Below are positions 11,912-25,900 of a stretch of DNA of 64,000 nucleotides, piece after piece. The translations under genes and the position numbers were made by a program. Under the pieces are notes generated by a model. It saw nothing but the letters and a program-made list of their open reading frames with translations. It searched no databases and had not been told where the DNA came from. Every line of letters begins with the position of its first letter. The stretch's first letter is position 1. Source of the stretch: Adineta vaga (taxonomy: Eukaryota; Rotifera). The stretch lies in NCBI GenBank assembly GCA_021613535.1, contig CP075492.1:1612001-1676000 (forward strand), given 5' to 3'.

Positions 11912-14900
11912 CACCAGCATCGTATGCACAAGCTCGCATTTGGGTTGATGAACAAATGCGATTTGATCCTGATCATCCACAAGTTGCAATCTATAACATG
12001 CCTTTCGTTTATCACTTCTCGCCGAATAATACCATATCAATCAAACAACTACAACATGCACTTTATCTCACTGTCAACAAACACCTTTCACTTCATACAG
12101 CATTCATCTTCGACAAGAATAAGAATATATTGATGCAACGAATTGTGGAAATTAATAACAATCACATGACATTATTTACATTTACTGAGAGCACTTATCA
12201 AACACAAGAACAACTCAACAATATCATACAAGAAGAGAAAAGAAATCCTCAACTTTTTAATCTTGCTCAAGGTCTGGTCTTTCGATGTCATCTTGTTTAT
12301 TACAAACAAATCTCTTCCGAAAAGCTACTCTCAGAGAAAGATATCATCATCTTCAATTTTCATCATGCAGCATTTGATTTTCCATCAATGCAAATATTTC
12401 TTCATGATCTTAATCAAGCATATATAACAGGCCAATTACTTGACGACAACAACGATAAAACCAATCTTCGTTATCTTGATTGTAAATATACACACTTATT
12501 GCACTTTTCTCTTTATCATATATCACTTGTCATCATTTTCTAGATGCTGCCATCGAACAACAAATGTCAATGACTGGTGCACAAATGTTTTGGCTTGATA
12601 CTCTACATAATAGTAAACTTGATCAATTACTACCATTACCATACGACCGATATCGTCTTGCAAATGAACATCGAACTGGTCGTGGAACATCGATTTCTTT
12701 TGATTTTGGACAAGATCTTTCACATTACTTTCTTTCGTATGCATCGACAAATAACATGTCACTTGAATATTTGTCACTCATCACTTACTTCATCTTCTTA
12801 TTCAAATTAACTAATGGAGAAAAAGACCTATGTATTGGAATGAACACAGAGGGACGTTATCGAGATGAATTTAGATCTATCATTGGAATGTTTGTCAATG
12901 CTATTCCTCTTCGATATCAACTTGATCCTCACTCATCCTTTCATAAATTCACTGAAGAAATGCGAGTGTTGATCACAAATACTAAGAAATATTCATATTT
13001 TCCACTTCAGCGTATTCTTGCTCAACATCCTCATCTATCAAATCCTGCATTTCTTGATACATCATTCGACTTTACATCATCTATGACAAATGCTGATGAA
13101 AACAAAATAATGCTTGGTGGCAATGAACTCATTCTAGCGCCATATTCGATTGAGATTAGTGAAGATGAAATCATGAGTAAATTTGATTTTATTGTCACTT
13201 TCCATCATACATTGGATCTTAATGAACTCTCATGTTCAATCAATGCATCATTAGATTTATTTCACATAGAAACTGTTAATAAGATTGCACAACAACTTCA
13301 TTCGATGTTATATCAATTATCGACATCTAGTCATAGTCAACTGACGAAACCACTCTATGAATTGTCATTAATATTACCAAATGAACAATTACTTGTACAA
13401 TCAATGAATAATACAGAAATATCATTTCCGTCTGTCAAATGTATTCATCATGAGTTTGTTTCTAACGCAATGAAATATTCACAAAAGCTTGCTGTTGAAT
13501 TAGATGATCAATCGTTGACATATTGCGAGCTGTTGTATTATGTTCAGGTATTATCTTTGACTTTATTGAATAAATATTGTGTAAAAGTTGGTGAAATCAT
13601 TTGCCAATGTGTCGAAAGAAGTATATCAATGGTAAGTTGATGAATGAGAAACGTATCTCTTGATATATTCATGAGAAATTGTTCTTCACTCTAGGTGATT
13701 GGCATAATGGGAATTCTAATGGCTGGTGGTGCATATTGTCCACTATCACCTCGAGATCCACCACATCGTTTGCATTCACTTGTAGAGCAAACTCAAAGTC
13801 GAATTATTCTTACTCATTGGTTAACAAAAAATAAGCTGGATGATGAAAATATCGTAGTCAATATTGATTTACTAGTGACTAATAGTGAGATGCAAAGTAA
13901 TATGCGCATGGAGGAAATTTCGAGCGCCTCGGTCAGATCAGAAAATATTGCATATATCATTTTTACAAGCGGATCAACGGGAGTGCCAAAACCGGTGGGT
14001 GATAGATGGAGGAGAAGTAGTGAATAGAGTATGATTTTTTGTTATTTATAGGCTCAACTTCGACACAGAAATTTTACTCAATCTATTCAATCTTTAGTAA
14101 ATATTGATTTATTCAACAGAAGGGATACTATTATACAAATTGCTCGATGTTCATTTGATATTCATGTTCAAGAAATACTTGGAAGTGTATCGGTTGGAGC
14201 AACTGTAGTGATGTTACATCCGGGAGGAAATTTAGATTTTGAGTATCTGTCCGTGACACTGGAAAGGAAAGAAGTCACTTTCCTATATACTGTACCAACA
14301 TTACTGCAACATCTTTTCACTTTTATTACCAACAATAAACAATCTTATGTTACCAAATATTTGCGATCTTTGTGTACAGGAGGTAAATGGAGTCAATATT
14401 TTAATTGTTTCCTATTGTTGTTTTTTCTATAATACTAGGTGAACGTTGTTCCGTCAATCTTATTAAGTCAATAGGAAGTAATATTGCTCAGCAATGTACT
14501 CTGTGGAATTTATGTGGTCCAGCTGAAACAACGCTTCAATCTTTATTCCATCGAATCGACTTAAGAGCAGATGCAGAAAATATACCTCTTGGTAGACCCC
14601 TTCCAAATTATCAATGTACAGTTGTAGATTGTTTTGGTCAACGTAGTTTTGTTGGTCAAGAAGGTGAAGTTTTAGTGAGCGGCGTAGGCATCTTTGCTGG
14701 TTATCTTAGACATAATGACTTGACAGCGCAAGCCTTTTTAGAAATTAATAGTGATATAAATTATCGTACAGGTGATCTGGTTAAAATGGATTCCAACGGT
14801 GTCTTTCATTATATCGGTCGAAAAGATTTTCAAATCAAATTACACGGACAAAGAATTGAACTTGGTGAAATTGAACGATGTCTACTCGGCATATCATCCA

Positions 14901-15443
14901 TCTCAGCTTGTGTTGTCATCAAATGGGGTGAAGATCATCTTGTTGCTTATGTTCAAAGTTCAGTCATAAATGAAAAAGAACTACGTGACCATTGTCAATC
15001 ACATCTTCCACCACATATGATTCCATCTCGTTTCATTATTCTTGATCAATTACCACTGAATGCAAATGGAAAAATCGATCGAAAACGTCTCCTATCACCT
15101 GATTTCGCTTCTCTCTCTTCAATAAATCTCAACGATGCTAACCAATTGTTAGAACCAACAAGTGAAATTGAATCTATTATCCATCGCATATGGTGTGATC
15201 TATTGAAACAAAAACAAATCTCTATAAATACAAACATATTCACTATTGGTGGTCATTCATTAATTATCATGCAACTTCTGCATCGATTTAAAGTAGAATT
15301 TCGATTGGAAATAAACTCAATTGCCATTAGTGATCTATTTCAACACCCAACAATCATTGATCATGCACAACTTATTCATCAGATTGTACACTCCAAATTG
15401 AATAAAGATAATTATTGTTGGCATTCATTAAATATCCTCACAG
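11912..15443 (+). CDS. NRPS unit 2: Ca condensation-like, adenylation and carrier domains
   Basis: Exons are 11912-12481, 12544-13631, 13695-13994, 14052-14382 and 14439-15443; all frames are open. Ca has APASYAQARIW (C1), HHAAFDF and IGMFVNAIPLR. The adenylation domain shows FTSGSTGVPKP (A3, with Pro where Gly or Ala is usual), CSFDIH, NLCGPAETT, GEVLVSGVGIFAGYL, YRTGDL, GRKDFQIKLHGQRIELGEIE, LPPHMIP and NGKIDR. The carrier domain has IGGHSL. My by-eye pocket residues are D-I-Q-Y-C-G-L-L-Q, nearly the same as unit 5 and unlike the others, so units 2 and 5 probably load the same amino acid. The Ca exons encode essentially the same protein as those of unit 5. An ATG at 11902 is in frame and could be a start if unit 2 were a separate gene. 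Confidence 0.9.
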
Positions 15444-15498
15444 GTAAAGGTATAATTTGAAAAATACTCTAATAATCATATTCTATTTCTTATTTTAG

Positions 15499-16998
15499 CT
15501 AAAGCATCTTTTGCCCAAGAACGCATTTTCTTAGATGAAAACATTCGCTTTTGTGCTTCTGCAGTAGATGATATTACAAATATGTATGTTATTCCATTAA
15601 TATATCGTGTTTCATCGCTAAATATTCATCATATATCAATTTCACGATTATATCATGCATATCAATGTATTATTAGAAAACATAAGATTCTTCGAACAGC
15701 ACTTTACCTTGATCGAAATGGTGTCATTGTACAAGACTGTCGAAATACGAATTACTCGCACAATGATATCGAAACATATGCTTTTTCAATAGTGAATGTC
15801 TCCAAAGAAGATCATGATAAGAGTGACGCTGTGAAGAGAATCTTGAATAAATCTGATTTATTTGATTTATCAAAAGGACATGTCATTAATTGTCATATTC
15901 TTCGTTCTCAGAATAGTTCAAATGAAAATGATGATGACATGTTGACTAGAGATGATTTGATATTATTTACTATTCATCATGCTTTCTTTGATGGTGCATC
16001 AACATCAATCTTTATTCGTGATCTTTCTCTTGCTTATCAAGACGATAGTTCGCTTTTTGTTGATGTCAATTCATTTCAATATATTGATTATTCTATTCAT
16101 GAACATATTATGGCTATGACATTAGCTCGTGAATTTTGGTTTGCTCAACTTCATGGATGTGATCTTCAACATTCATTATCATTACCATATGATCGATCTC
16201 ATTCATCAAACCGCCACCGATCTGGCTTAGCTTCTACAACTCAAATAACATTAAATGATTCGGTATGTACATCATTTCTACATTATGCATCATCACATCA
16301 TCTGACACTTTTTCAACTTGGACTATCGATATTTTATGTATTTCTATTCAAATTATCTCACAATGACACTGATTTGTGTGTTGGCACTATCAATGCCAAT
16401 CGATATCGATCTGAATTATATAATATGATAGGAATGTTTGTAGCAACATTACCATATCATATTCAACTCAATGCAGATTGGTCATTTGATGAACTTGTTC
16501 ATCATGTAAGAGAAATGTGTGTATCAATTCTTGAACATTCTCATTATCCACTTCAACACATTCTCAATGACTTTCATCTCAATCAATCTAATCTTAGATT
16601 TCTGGAAACAATCTTCGATTTTATCACTTTGTCCGAAAATGAGACGTACTTATCGATGAATGATACAAGATTAGAAGAAGTATCATTAGATCAATCATAT
16701 GAAGTTAGTAAATTTGATTTCATGTTATCATTTGTTTATAATCCAACGTTAGAAAATAATACCAGATTGTCATTCAATTTGATATGTTCTCATGATTTAT
16801 TTGATGAGAAATCTGTCGCAACTATAGCCGAACGATTTTCGTATTGTATGGAACAATTGTTGTTTCGATCGAATGAAACAGTGGATGAAGTGAAGACCTG
16901 TGTGAACACTGTATCGAAAGTTAACCTAATATTACCGAAGGAAGGAAATGAAATCAATGATGTTATACTTCAGCGACAATTCAACAACTTCGATGAAG
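15499..16998 (+). CDS. NRPS unit 2: condensation domain Cb
   Basis: One 1500-base exon, phase 1 at both ends, fully open. It has AKASFAQERIF, HHAFFDG (catalytic His and Asp intact), NRYRSELYNMIGMFVATLP and YPLQHI. It should condense the unit 2 aminoacyl or peptidyl group with the next acceptor. It is almost base-for-base the same as the unit 4 exon at 32452-33951, and the match continues more than 100 bases into the following intron before breaking at about 17110. Confidence 0.9.
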
Positions 16999-17739
16999 GT
17001 AGGCTTATTTTCTAATAAAAAATTTGTTGTTGGTGTTAAAGTTGCATATTAGGACTAATATCTGATATAAGTCTGTTGTGCAGACGCCAAGTAGCTATGT
17101 TATGATTTGCATATGCAATTGGTCACTGCAGTCTTTTTTATTTTATGTCAGCGATATCGAAAGCCTTTCTGTGTAATATTCTGATTCGTATTGGAGGTAA
17201 TAGAGTAGTGTATGATACATAGGAAATGATACATTGGAGAGAAGTTTCGCGTTTGTGATGTATAAAGTACTATTTCATTTATGATAATTCTGAGGCTTGA
17301 ACAAAGTATCCATTTGATATATGCCAAACAGCAAAATCACGCTGTTTTCGCATATATTACAGATATATAGTTGATATTTACTATGTAGGATATATCTAAG
17401 GTATCGTACATCGTTTACGTCACATATTTGCGAGTTTCTAAAAAGAAAAGGTTATTTAGCTTTACTATTGAGTAGGTAACAGAGTGTCCCTGATTTTTTT
17501 ATAAGCAGTTTATTGTTTCCTTTTTTTAAAGGGTTAACATATGGTATCATCATTTAACAAAAAGGAAAAAGATGTAGAAAGTATAAATAAAAGACATGTA
17601 GTGAAAAAAAGGGGGGTTATGAACTAGACGTTCATCAGACAACTAAGCAGCAGGAGTAAAAAAAAGAAGAGGAAGTAAAAGTGATGAGACACAGAGAAAG
17701 AGAGTAAGGATTTAAACCATATAATAGATTCGAAGGAAG

Positions 17740-20454
17740 CTAGAAAGATAACAGATATTTATTTATAAAATCATTTATTTGCTTGATATCATTACAGTAG
17801 AATAGCTGTTGCTTCTTCTGTATAGTGAAAAATTCGAAAAGGTCTATGTATGTATGGCGAACTCTCTTAGCTAGTCTCTCGGGAAATTTACTATTTGATC
17901 TAAAGTTCATACTTCTCTGGTATGTTGTAAATCTGGTGGGTGAAGTTATTATCAAGCAGACCTCGAAAATCCGGTTGAATGCATTTTCCTCATTTGGCTT
18001 ATCTAAGTGAATTTTTATTTTTCTCCAATAAGTGTAGATATAGTCGTTTAAGCTTTTTTCCCTAGCTAGTATCAAAGTATTATGCTCGTTCCAATTCCAT
18101 AGCGAGTATACTATTCTTATCCCTGATAAGTAGACATGCTCGATTTCATTTCTTTGGTTCTCTGTAAAAAAGAACCATAGGATAAAGATCCACACAAAAT
18201 GTGGTAAGGCAAAAGTTAGAAAAAGTAATTTTCTTTTTCCATATTCTTTTCCCTCTATCCGAGTTTTGGTCTTAACTCAATCCCTAGATACTTAAATTTG
18301 GATACGTATTCTAGTTTTTGGTTTTGGTTTTGGTAAAAGACGTTTGGATGAGGTGGAGCTACAGCAGTATGAAAGAGTATTAGTTTCGTTTTGTTTATAT
18401 TTACTGGTAAAAAAATATCACTGGCAAATTGTTGCAGTGTATTCATAGCTGTTTCTGCATCTTTTCCTATCTGTATGATGTTTTTCGATAGTTTCTTTTC
18501 TATTGAGCCTTGGGTCAAGATCGCCAGATCATCCGCAAAAAGATGAGTGGTAAATTGTCCTAGAATTCTAGGTAAGAAATGTAGATGAATGCGAAATAGC
18601 GTAGCCGCTAAGACGGACCCCTGAGGTGTAACTACATTTATTTTTATTTTTCTAGACACCATTTCTCCATATTGGATCTGTAATGTTCTATTAGTCAACC
18701 ATTCGTAAATAAATATAATTAAATTAATAGGCATATCTGACGATACGAGATTTGATATGAGTACTGGATGCTACATCTTATCAAAAGCATTTTTGAAATC
18801 TACAAAAATACCTAATGTAGGTCGATTTGGAGCAGCAGGTGTTAGACGTATATCTTCTGTTATAGTGAGTACTCTCGTTTGGAGTCGTTTATCTGGTGCA
18901 AAGCCTGACTGCTCATCAATATATATCCCTTGCTCTTCACACCATTTCAATATTTTAGTATGTATATATCTTTCTAAAAGCTTACTTAAGTTGGGTAGTA
19001 ATGAAATAGGCCGTAGACGGTCTTCTGTTGGATAGATACCATCCTTGGATATACATATAACTTTTGCTATCTTTCCTACTTCAAAAAATTCTCCTTTACT
19101 TAAACATTTGTTAAACAAAATGGTAATAGTTTGTATATAATTAGCAGGTAGATTTTTTAATAAAAAAGCTGATATACCAGAAATGTCTGTTGATTTCTTT
19201 GATGACATTCTAATCCATTGTTTATGTACTTCTTCTATACCAATTGGTTCTATCTCCATTTTGGAACGATTTGCTATTTTTTCGTAGATTTTTATATATT
19301 CTTTATGTTTCTTATTTTCTTTATCATGAATAAGTTTCTCAAAATGTTTCTCAAAGAAATCTGCTAGTTGATTCACTATTACTTCACCATCTCTTATTAT
19401 TTGATTATTATTTCCTTTAAGTCCACGAAATGATGGAATATAAGGACGAAAAATAGGTTTAACTACTTTCCAAATATTTTGTTGGTTGTTTATGTTTTCC
19501 ATATATTTTTCTCTTCTTTCATTTTCTAACATTCTTTTTGCTGTTCTAAACTGAGATCTAAGGATTCTGTATTGATATAGGTATTCTAAGTAATAAGTAT
19601 TTCTGTATTTACGTCTCATTCTATTCACTTGTCTTGCAAGTGAAACTAGATGGGATGGCCATGGTGGTCTATATTTAAGGACGATTTCGTATTACTAGTG
19701 CGATCCCAAAGAGTTTTCAGAAATTTTGAGAAGAGTACGAAAAACTCTTGTGCTTCAATATTATATACACATGAATTCGAATATTGAAAAACACACGATA
19801 GAAAGAAGTTAAATATTTTCCAGTTTATTTTTTAAAAATAATTTGTTTTTCTGTTGTGTATGGTGATGAAAATAAAACGGGAAAGTGGTCGGAAGTTCCT
19901 GAATCTATTATTTCATTGCTCCATCCTACTAAAGAATATCCTACTCCAAAATCTATTATTTAATCTGATCTTTTAGAAGTAGGTGTTGTTGGAAAAATTC
20001 CTTCATAATCATTTTGTTCTAACCATTCTTTCATCTTAATTCCATTACTATTATTTATTTTACAACCCCATATTATATGTTTAGCGTTAAAATCTCCAAA
20101 TAAGAAAAAAATTTTGTCTCTAAAGATTTCGAATGTTTTTGTCGGTATTTCTTCATCTGGTGGAACGTATACAGACTCTAATAGAATTTCTTCTTGTCCG
20201 AGTTCTAGTTCAATTGCTAGAAAATGTTCTGTTTTATCTATTATCTTTGATTTTAATGAACTATGCAATAGTATAGCTACACCTCCAAAACTATTCGTAC
20301 CTTTCTGACTGTGCCAATAATAATTTAGAATATAGGGTAGTTTATTGACCATTGATCCTACCCCAGTCAAAATTATTATTTGAGGAGTAAATTGGTTTAG
20401 GATTATATCGATATCTTGCGTATGAGTACTTAAACACTCGCTGTTATATAGCAT
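17740..20454 (-). pseudogene. LINE ORF2: endonuclease and reverse transcriptase remnants
   Basis: Four open pieces in different frames cover one former ORF2. At 20454-19960 is the AP-type endonuclease, with FFLFGDFNAKHIIWG; an SDHFPV motif follows in a broken part near 19860-19910. At 19628-18771 is the first half of the reverse transcriptase (RPISLLPNLSKLLE, SGFAPDKRLQT, FVDFKNAFD). At 18734-18255 is the second half (TPQGSVLAATLF, FADDLAIL, KFKYLGIEL). At 18195-17740 is a C-terminal remnant. The gene is clearly non-functional. Confidence 0.8.
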
Positions 20455-20645
20455 AATAAGTATATTTTCTACTTTTTCTGTTGGTCTTTCTTTATTCCAT
20501 TTACTACATACATCTGAAATTCCTTTTCTTTCATTCCATTCTTTGATAATTTCTGCTAAGATTAATAACTTTTCTCTCTCTGTTCCTTCGAATCTACTAC
20601 TTATACAGTCAAAATTTTGTTTGAGTCGGTGAGAATTTGAAATCT

Positions 20646-22302
20646 TTATTGTTCATTGGTGGGATTGGTTATTTGTTGTTCTAATAATTCGTCGATATTA
20701 TCTGTTTGTTTCGTCCATAGTGTTTCTAATGTTTTCACGTAGTTATTGTAAGTTGCTTGTCGTTCAGTTGCGTACTTTTGATAGTTCTTTAAATCTTCCT
20801 TGAATACACCGATTTTTTGTTTTGCTTGTTGGCTTGTCGTTCTTTCTTCCATTAATTCGAAACATTTATTAATCCTATTCATTACGTTTTGGTTTACATC
20901 GAATGTTAAATCCTTAATAATTTCTAATGTTGACTCAGCTATCTCTTTTTGCGTACTGATATTCACCTTCATAATTGAACAAGCTATGTGTAGATAATTA
21001 GTTTGCTTTTGAAAGTCGTTATTTATTTTTTCAACTTCTTGTTTATATGTTGATTTAGAGCTGTCGAGTTCGTTTTTTAAAGTTTTTATATCTTGATTCA
21101 AGTTAATGTTATGTGTTGTTTGTGAAAGATAAGGCCATTCTTGTTTATTTGTAAGAAGAGGCATTTCATGATTGGATTGTTGTTGAAGATAATCTTTGGT
21201 ATTGCTTATTACTTTTTCAGCACGATCATTTCTGCAATCAAATGGAATGAACATTTGAATATGTGGTGGCAATCGATTGGGATTTACCTTGAGTTGTTCA
21301 ATAAGATTTCTTCTAAATTGTATCATAGTTGGACATTTGTAGTCATTTGCTTGATTGTCATCTCCACAATGATGACATGTAATATGACATTGATCATGGT
21401 TGTTAATCTTTCTGTCTTCTCCGCATCTTCTACATCTTTCATACTCCAATCGGCAGGTGTTCCTTGAATGTTCTGGGCACTTACACCTTGTGCATATTAA
21501 TATTCTTGGAGCTGGTAAATATTCATCAACTTCGCATAATAGACCACTTAAAGTGATAGTACCACTATTTGATGTCTTTCTATGTTCATCTTTATTATAA
21601 ACATCCAACCGAATGTGTCGACTATGAAATCTCATTGTACCTTTCATTTCTTCGATGTTATAGATTGATGCATATCGTTTCTTGAGTTCTTCTTCAAGAT
21701 CACAAAAAGAATAATCATTTGGTACGAATTTTATCACTAATGCATGTTGCGGTAGTAAAAGTAAAGGCAGTATTGGTGTTAAGCGAATATCATTGATTTC
21801 TTCAGAATAATGTCTAACATCACAAAAGTAAATGTATAATTCCAAATTTTTCGTAATTAAGACCAGTTCGCCTTCTTTATTTATCCACCATAAGTCACAT
21901 CCAATTTGGTCTTTTTGACTTGAATTCTTATTTTTGAATGACATTTTTATTTTTTCAAAAATTCTTTGACAAAAGGTAAAGATGATTGTCGATCCGTTAA
22001 TTTCGGGTTGCATTTAATTCGAATAGGTGTAAGGTGCATATCAGTTGCATAGTTTAATGATTGATTATTTATTGTGTAAGAACTTTTGTATCCCATTTTT
22101 GATTTTTCAAAATCCGATGAGTTCGTTTTCTTGTACGATTATAATAATAGTTTGATTTCGTGTTTGCGCTTGCACTTGTATTTGTCCTTGAATCATTTGT
22201 TTGATGGAATTTATCGTATAATTTCTGCATTCCGTAACCATCTACATGTTTATCTTTCTCATAAGATGATTCGTTGTCATAGTGGTTATAGTCGTATGCC
22301 AT
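20646..22302 (-). pseudogene. LINE ORF1: gag-like protein with three CCHC zinc knuckles
   Basis: The main ORF (22013-20646, 455 residues) has three Cys/His clusters around residues 170-235: CTRCKCPEHSRNTC, CRRCGEDRKINNHDQC and CHHCGDDNQANDYKC. It ends in a long polar, coiled-coil-like tail rich in Lys, Glu and Gln. A 77-residue upstream piece (22302-22069), rich in Asp, Tyr, Ser and Asn, is probably the N-terminus, cut off by a stop. ORF1 proteins of this kind bind the element's RNA. Confidence 0.75.
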
Positions 22303-22904
22303 TTTATTTCTTAATTTTGGATAATTAAGAAAAATGTGATTTAGATATTTTTTTGACTTTTAACCTTTTCTATTTCGTATTCTCTTCTATAGATATATAC
22401 GTCTTATCGTTAGAAGAGGATATAGGGGAGTGGCAGAGTGTCCTTGATTCCGTTGTCATCTATGGCATGTTCCGTTCATTTACTTTTCTCCAAAAAAACG
22501 ATTAAAGGATTTAATAGAAACGGAGGTATAAATAGAAGCATGATGAACCATTCTTTATGGAAAAACGTAAACTACACCGATAACTACTTCATTTAGAATT
22601 AAATTTGTAGTTTTCTGATAGTTCAAAGGAATAATCATGTTAAATGTTTCAAAAACTTTAGAGAAATTCATAGCTGCTCCTTGTTGCCTTTACAGCAGTT
22701 CAAAAGCAGTCACGTTCTTTCATTTCTCATTCACAACTGATATCTAACAGATGAGCACTTAGCTGCCATTTGCTTGAACACTAAATCTACTTCTCATAGA
22801 AAGAGAGAATATACATGAACTTAACAGTAGGCAGAATGCTACGTCGTGTTCTCGACGCCATTCATACTTCTATGGTTACAACAAATATCCTACAATGATT
22901 GTAG

Positions 22905-25900
22905 CACCAGCATCGTATGCACAAGCTCGCATTTGGCTTGATGAACAAATGCGATTTGATCCTGATCATCCACAAGTTGCAATCTATAACATGCCTTTCG
23001 TTTATCACTTCTCGCCGAATAATACCATATCAATCAAACAACTACAACATGCACTTTATCTCACTGTCAACAAACACCTTTCACTTCATACAGCATTCAT
23101 CTTCGACAAGAATAAGAATATATTGATGCAACGAATTGTGGAAATTAATAACAATCACATGACATTATTTACATTTACTGAGAGCACTTATCAAACACAA
23201 GAACAACTCAACAATATCATACAAGAAGAGAAAAGAAATCCTCAACTTTTTAATCTTGCTCAAGGTCTGGTCTTTCGATGTCATCTTGTTTATTACAAAC
23301 AAATCTCTTCCGAAAAGCTACTCTCAGAGAAAGATATCATCATCTTCAATTTTCATCATGCAGCATTTGATTTTCCATCAATGCAAATATTTCTTCATGA
23401 TCTTAATCAAGCATATATAACAGGCCAATTACTTGACGACAACAACGATAAAACCAATCTTCGTTATCTTGATTGTAAATATACACACTTATTGCACTTT
23501 TCTCTTTATCATATATCACTTGTCATCATTTTCTAGATGCTGCCATCGAACAACAAATGTCAATGACTGGTGCACAAATGTTTTGGCTTGATACTCTACA
23601 TAATAGTAAACTTGATCAACCATTATCATTACCATACGATCGATATCGTCTTGCAAATGAACATCGAACTGGTCGTGGAACATCGATTTCTTTTGATTTT
23701 GGACAAGATCTTTCACATTACTTTCTTTCGTATGCATCGACAAATAACATGTCACTTGAATATTTGTCACTCATCACTTACTTCATCTTCTTATTCAAAT
23801 TAACCAACGGAGAAAAAGATCTATGTATTGGAATGAATACACATGGACGATATCGAGATGAACTTCGATCGATCATTGGAATGTTTGCCAATGCTATTCC
23901 TCTTCGATATCAACTTGATCCTCACTCATCCTTTCATAAAGTCACTGAAGAAATGCGATCAGTGATCAGCAATACTATGAAATATTCATATTTTCCACTT
24001 CAGCGTATTCTTGCTCAACATCCTCATCTATCAAATCCTGCATTTCTTGATACATCATTCGACTTTACATCATCTATGACAAAGGCTGATGAAAACAAAA
24101 TAATGCTTGGTGATAATGCACTTATTCTAGCACCATATTCGATTGAGATTAGTGAAGATGAAATCATGAGTGAATTTGATTTTATTGTCACTTTCCATCA
24201 TACTTTGGATCTTAATGAACTCTCATGTTCAATCAATGCATCATTCGATTTATTTCACATAGAAACTGTTAATAAGATTACACAACAGCTTCATTCGATG
24301 TTATATCAATTATCGACATCTGGTCATAGTCAATTGACGAAACCACTCTATGAATTGTCATTAACATTACCAAATGAACAATTACTTCTACAATCAATGA
24401 ATAATACAGAAATATCATTTCCGTCTGCCAAATGTATTCATCATGAGTTTGTTTCTAAAGCAATGAAATATTCACAAAAGCTTGCTGTTGAATTAGATGA
24501 TCAATCGTTGACATATTGTGAGCTGTTGTATTATGTTCAGGTATTATCTTTGACTTTATTGAATAACTATTGTATAAAAGTTGGTGAAATCATTTGCCAA
24601 TGTGTCGAAAGAAGTATATCAATGGTAAGTTGATGAATGAGAAACTTATCTCTTGATATATTCATGGGAAATCGTTCTTCACTCTAGGTGATTGGCATAA
24701 TGGGAATTCTAATGGCTGGTGGTGCATATTGTCCACTATCACCTCGAGATCCACCACATCGTTTATGTAAACTTATCGAACAAACGCGGAGTCTTCTTGT
24801 TCTTGGTCATTGGATGAACAAAAAATAAGCTAGATGATGAAAATATCTTGGTTAATATGGACTCAGTCTTGACTAATAATGACAAACAAAATAACATAAA
24901 CTTTGATGCTTTATCAAACGTCGAAGTGGCACTAGAAAATATTGCGTATATCATTTTCACAAGTGGCTCAACTGGATTACCAAAAGCGGTTCGAAAATAG
25001 ATTATTTTTTCATTTAACAATATTTACTATAGTTCATTATAGGTCCATGTTCGTCATAAAAATTTTACTCAATTCTTATACTCATTAAGTTACACTGATG
25101 TTATAAATAAAAACGATACTATTCTCCAGATGGCGCGTTGTTCCTTTGACGTGCATCTACAAGATATAATGGGTACCCTTATCAGTGGCGGTACGCTAGT
25201 TATGCTACATCCAAGTGGAATTCTTCAGTTTGACTATCTAGTAACAGTTATAAACGACAAACAGACTACTTCGTTTACAACGGTTCCAAGTCTGCTGAAT
25301 GGTTTCTTTACGTTTCTGCGCCAAAAAAGGCATCGCAATAATCTAAAGTATTTGCGGTCAGTCGCCATTGGTGGTGAGTAAAACTAAGGGAAGTTGTTCG
25401 ATGTTGTATGAACGGACTTCAATTATAGGTGAACCGTGTTCGTCGAAGCTGGTAAACTTGATTTTCAGTTTGTTGACAAATAGTTGTCAATTATGGAACT
25501 TATATGGTCCAGCCGAAACGACAATTGATAGCACATATCATCTGTTGAATTCCCAAAAATTATCGAAAAACATTCCGATTGGTCGGCCACTTCCAAACTA
25601 TCACCATCTAATTGTGGATAAATATTTGCAAAGTGTATTGATAAACCAAGAAGGAGAGCTACTTGTTGGAGGAGTAGGCGTCTTTGCTGGTTATCTTGGC
25701 CGCGACGATTTAACATCGAAAGGGATGGTTTATATCAATGATGTGTTGTTTTATCGAACTGGTGACCTTGTCAAGATAGATCATCATAATCTTATTCGAT
25801 ATCAAGGAAGAAAAGATTTTCAAATCAAATTACACGGACAAAGAATTGAACTTGGTGAAATTGAACGATGTCTACTCGGCATATCATCCATCTCAGCTTG

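Larger units (their letters stand above)
17496..22433 (-). mobile_element. Decayed LINE (non-LTR retrotransposon) with target-site duplication
   Basis: About 4.9 kb on the - strand. It is flanked by direct copies of CAGAGTGTCCYTGATT at 17480-17495 and 22434-22449 (one mismatch), a typical LINE target duplication. A T run just inside the left copy is the complement of a short 3' A tail. On the - strand the order is an ORF1 with CCHC knuckles, an APE-type endonuclease, then a reverse transcriptase with FADD. This fits the Jockey/CR1/R1/I group; I cannot place it more finely. ORF2 is split by several stops and frameshifts, so the copy is inactive. Confidence 0.85.
16999..22904 (+). other. Inter-unit intron 2/3 (5906 bp) hosting a LINE
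   Basis: The donor is GAAG|GTAGGC at 16999 and the acceptor GATTGTAG ends at 22904. Without the LINE and one target copy the intron would be about 0.95 kb, like introns 0/1, 3/4 and 4/5. No other gene is seen in 16999-17479 or 22450-22904. Confidence 0.6.
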
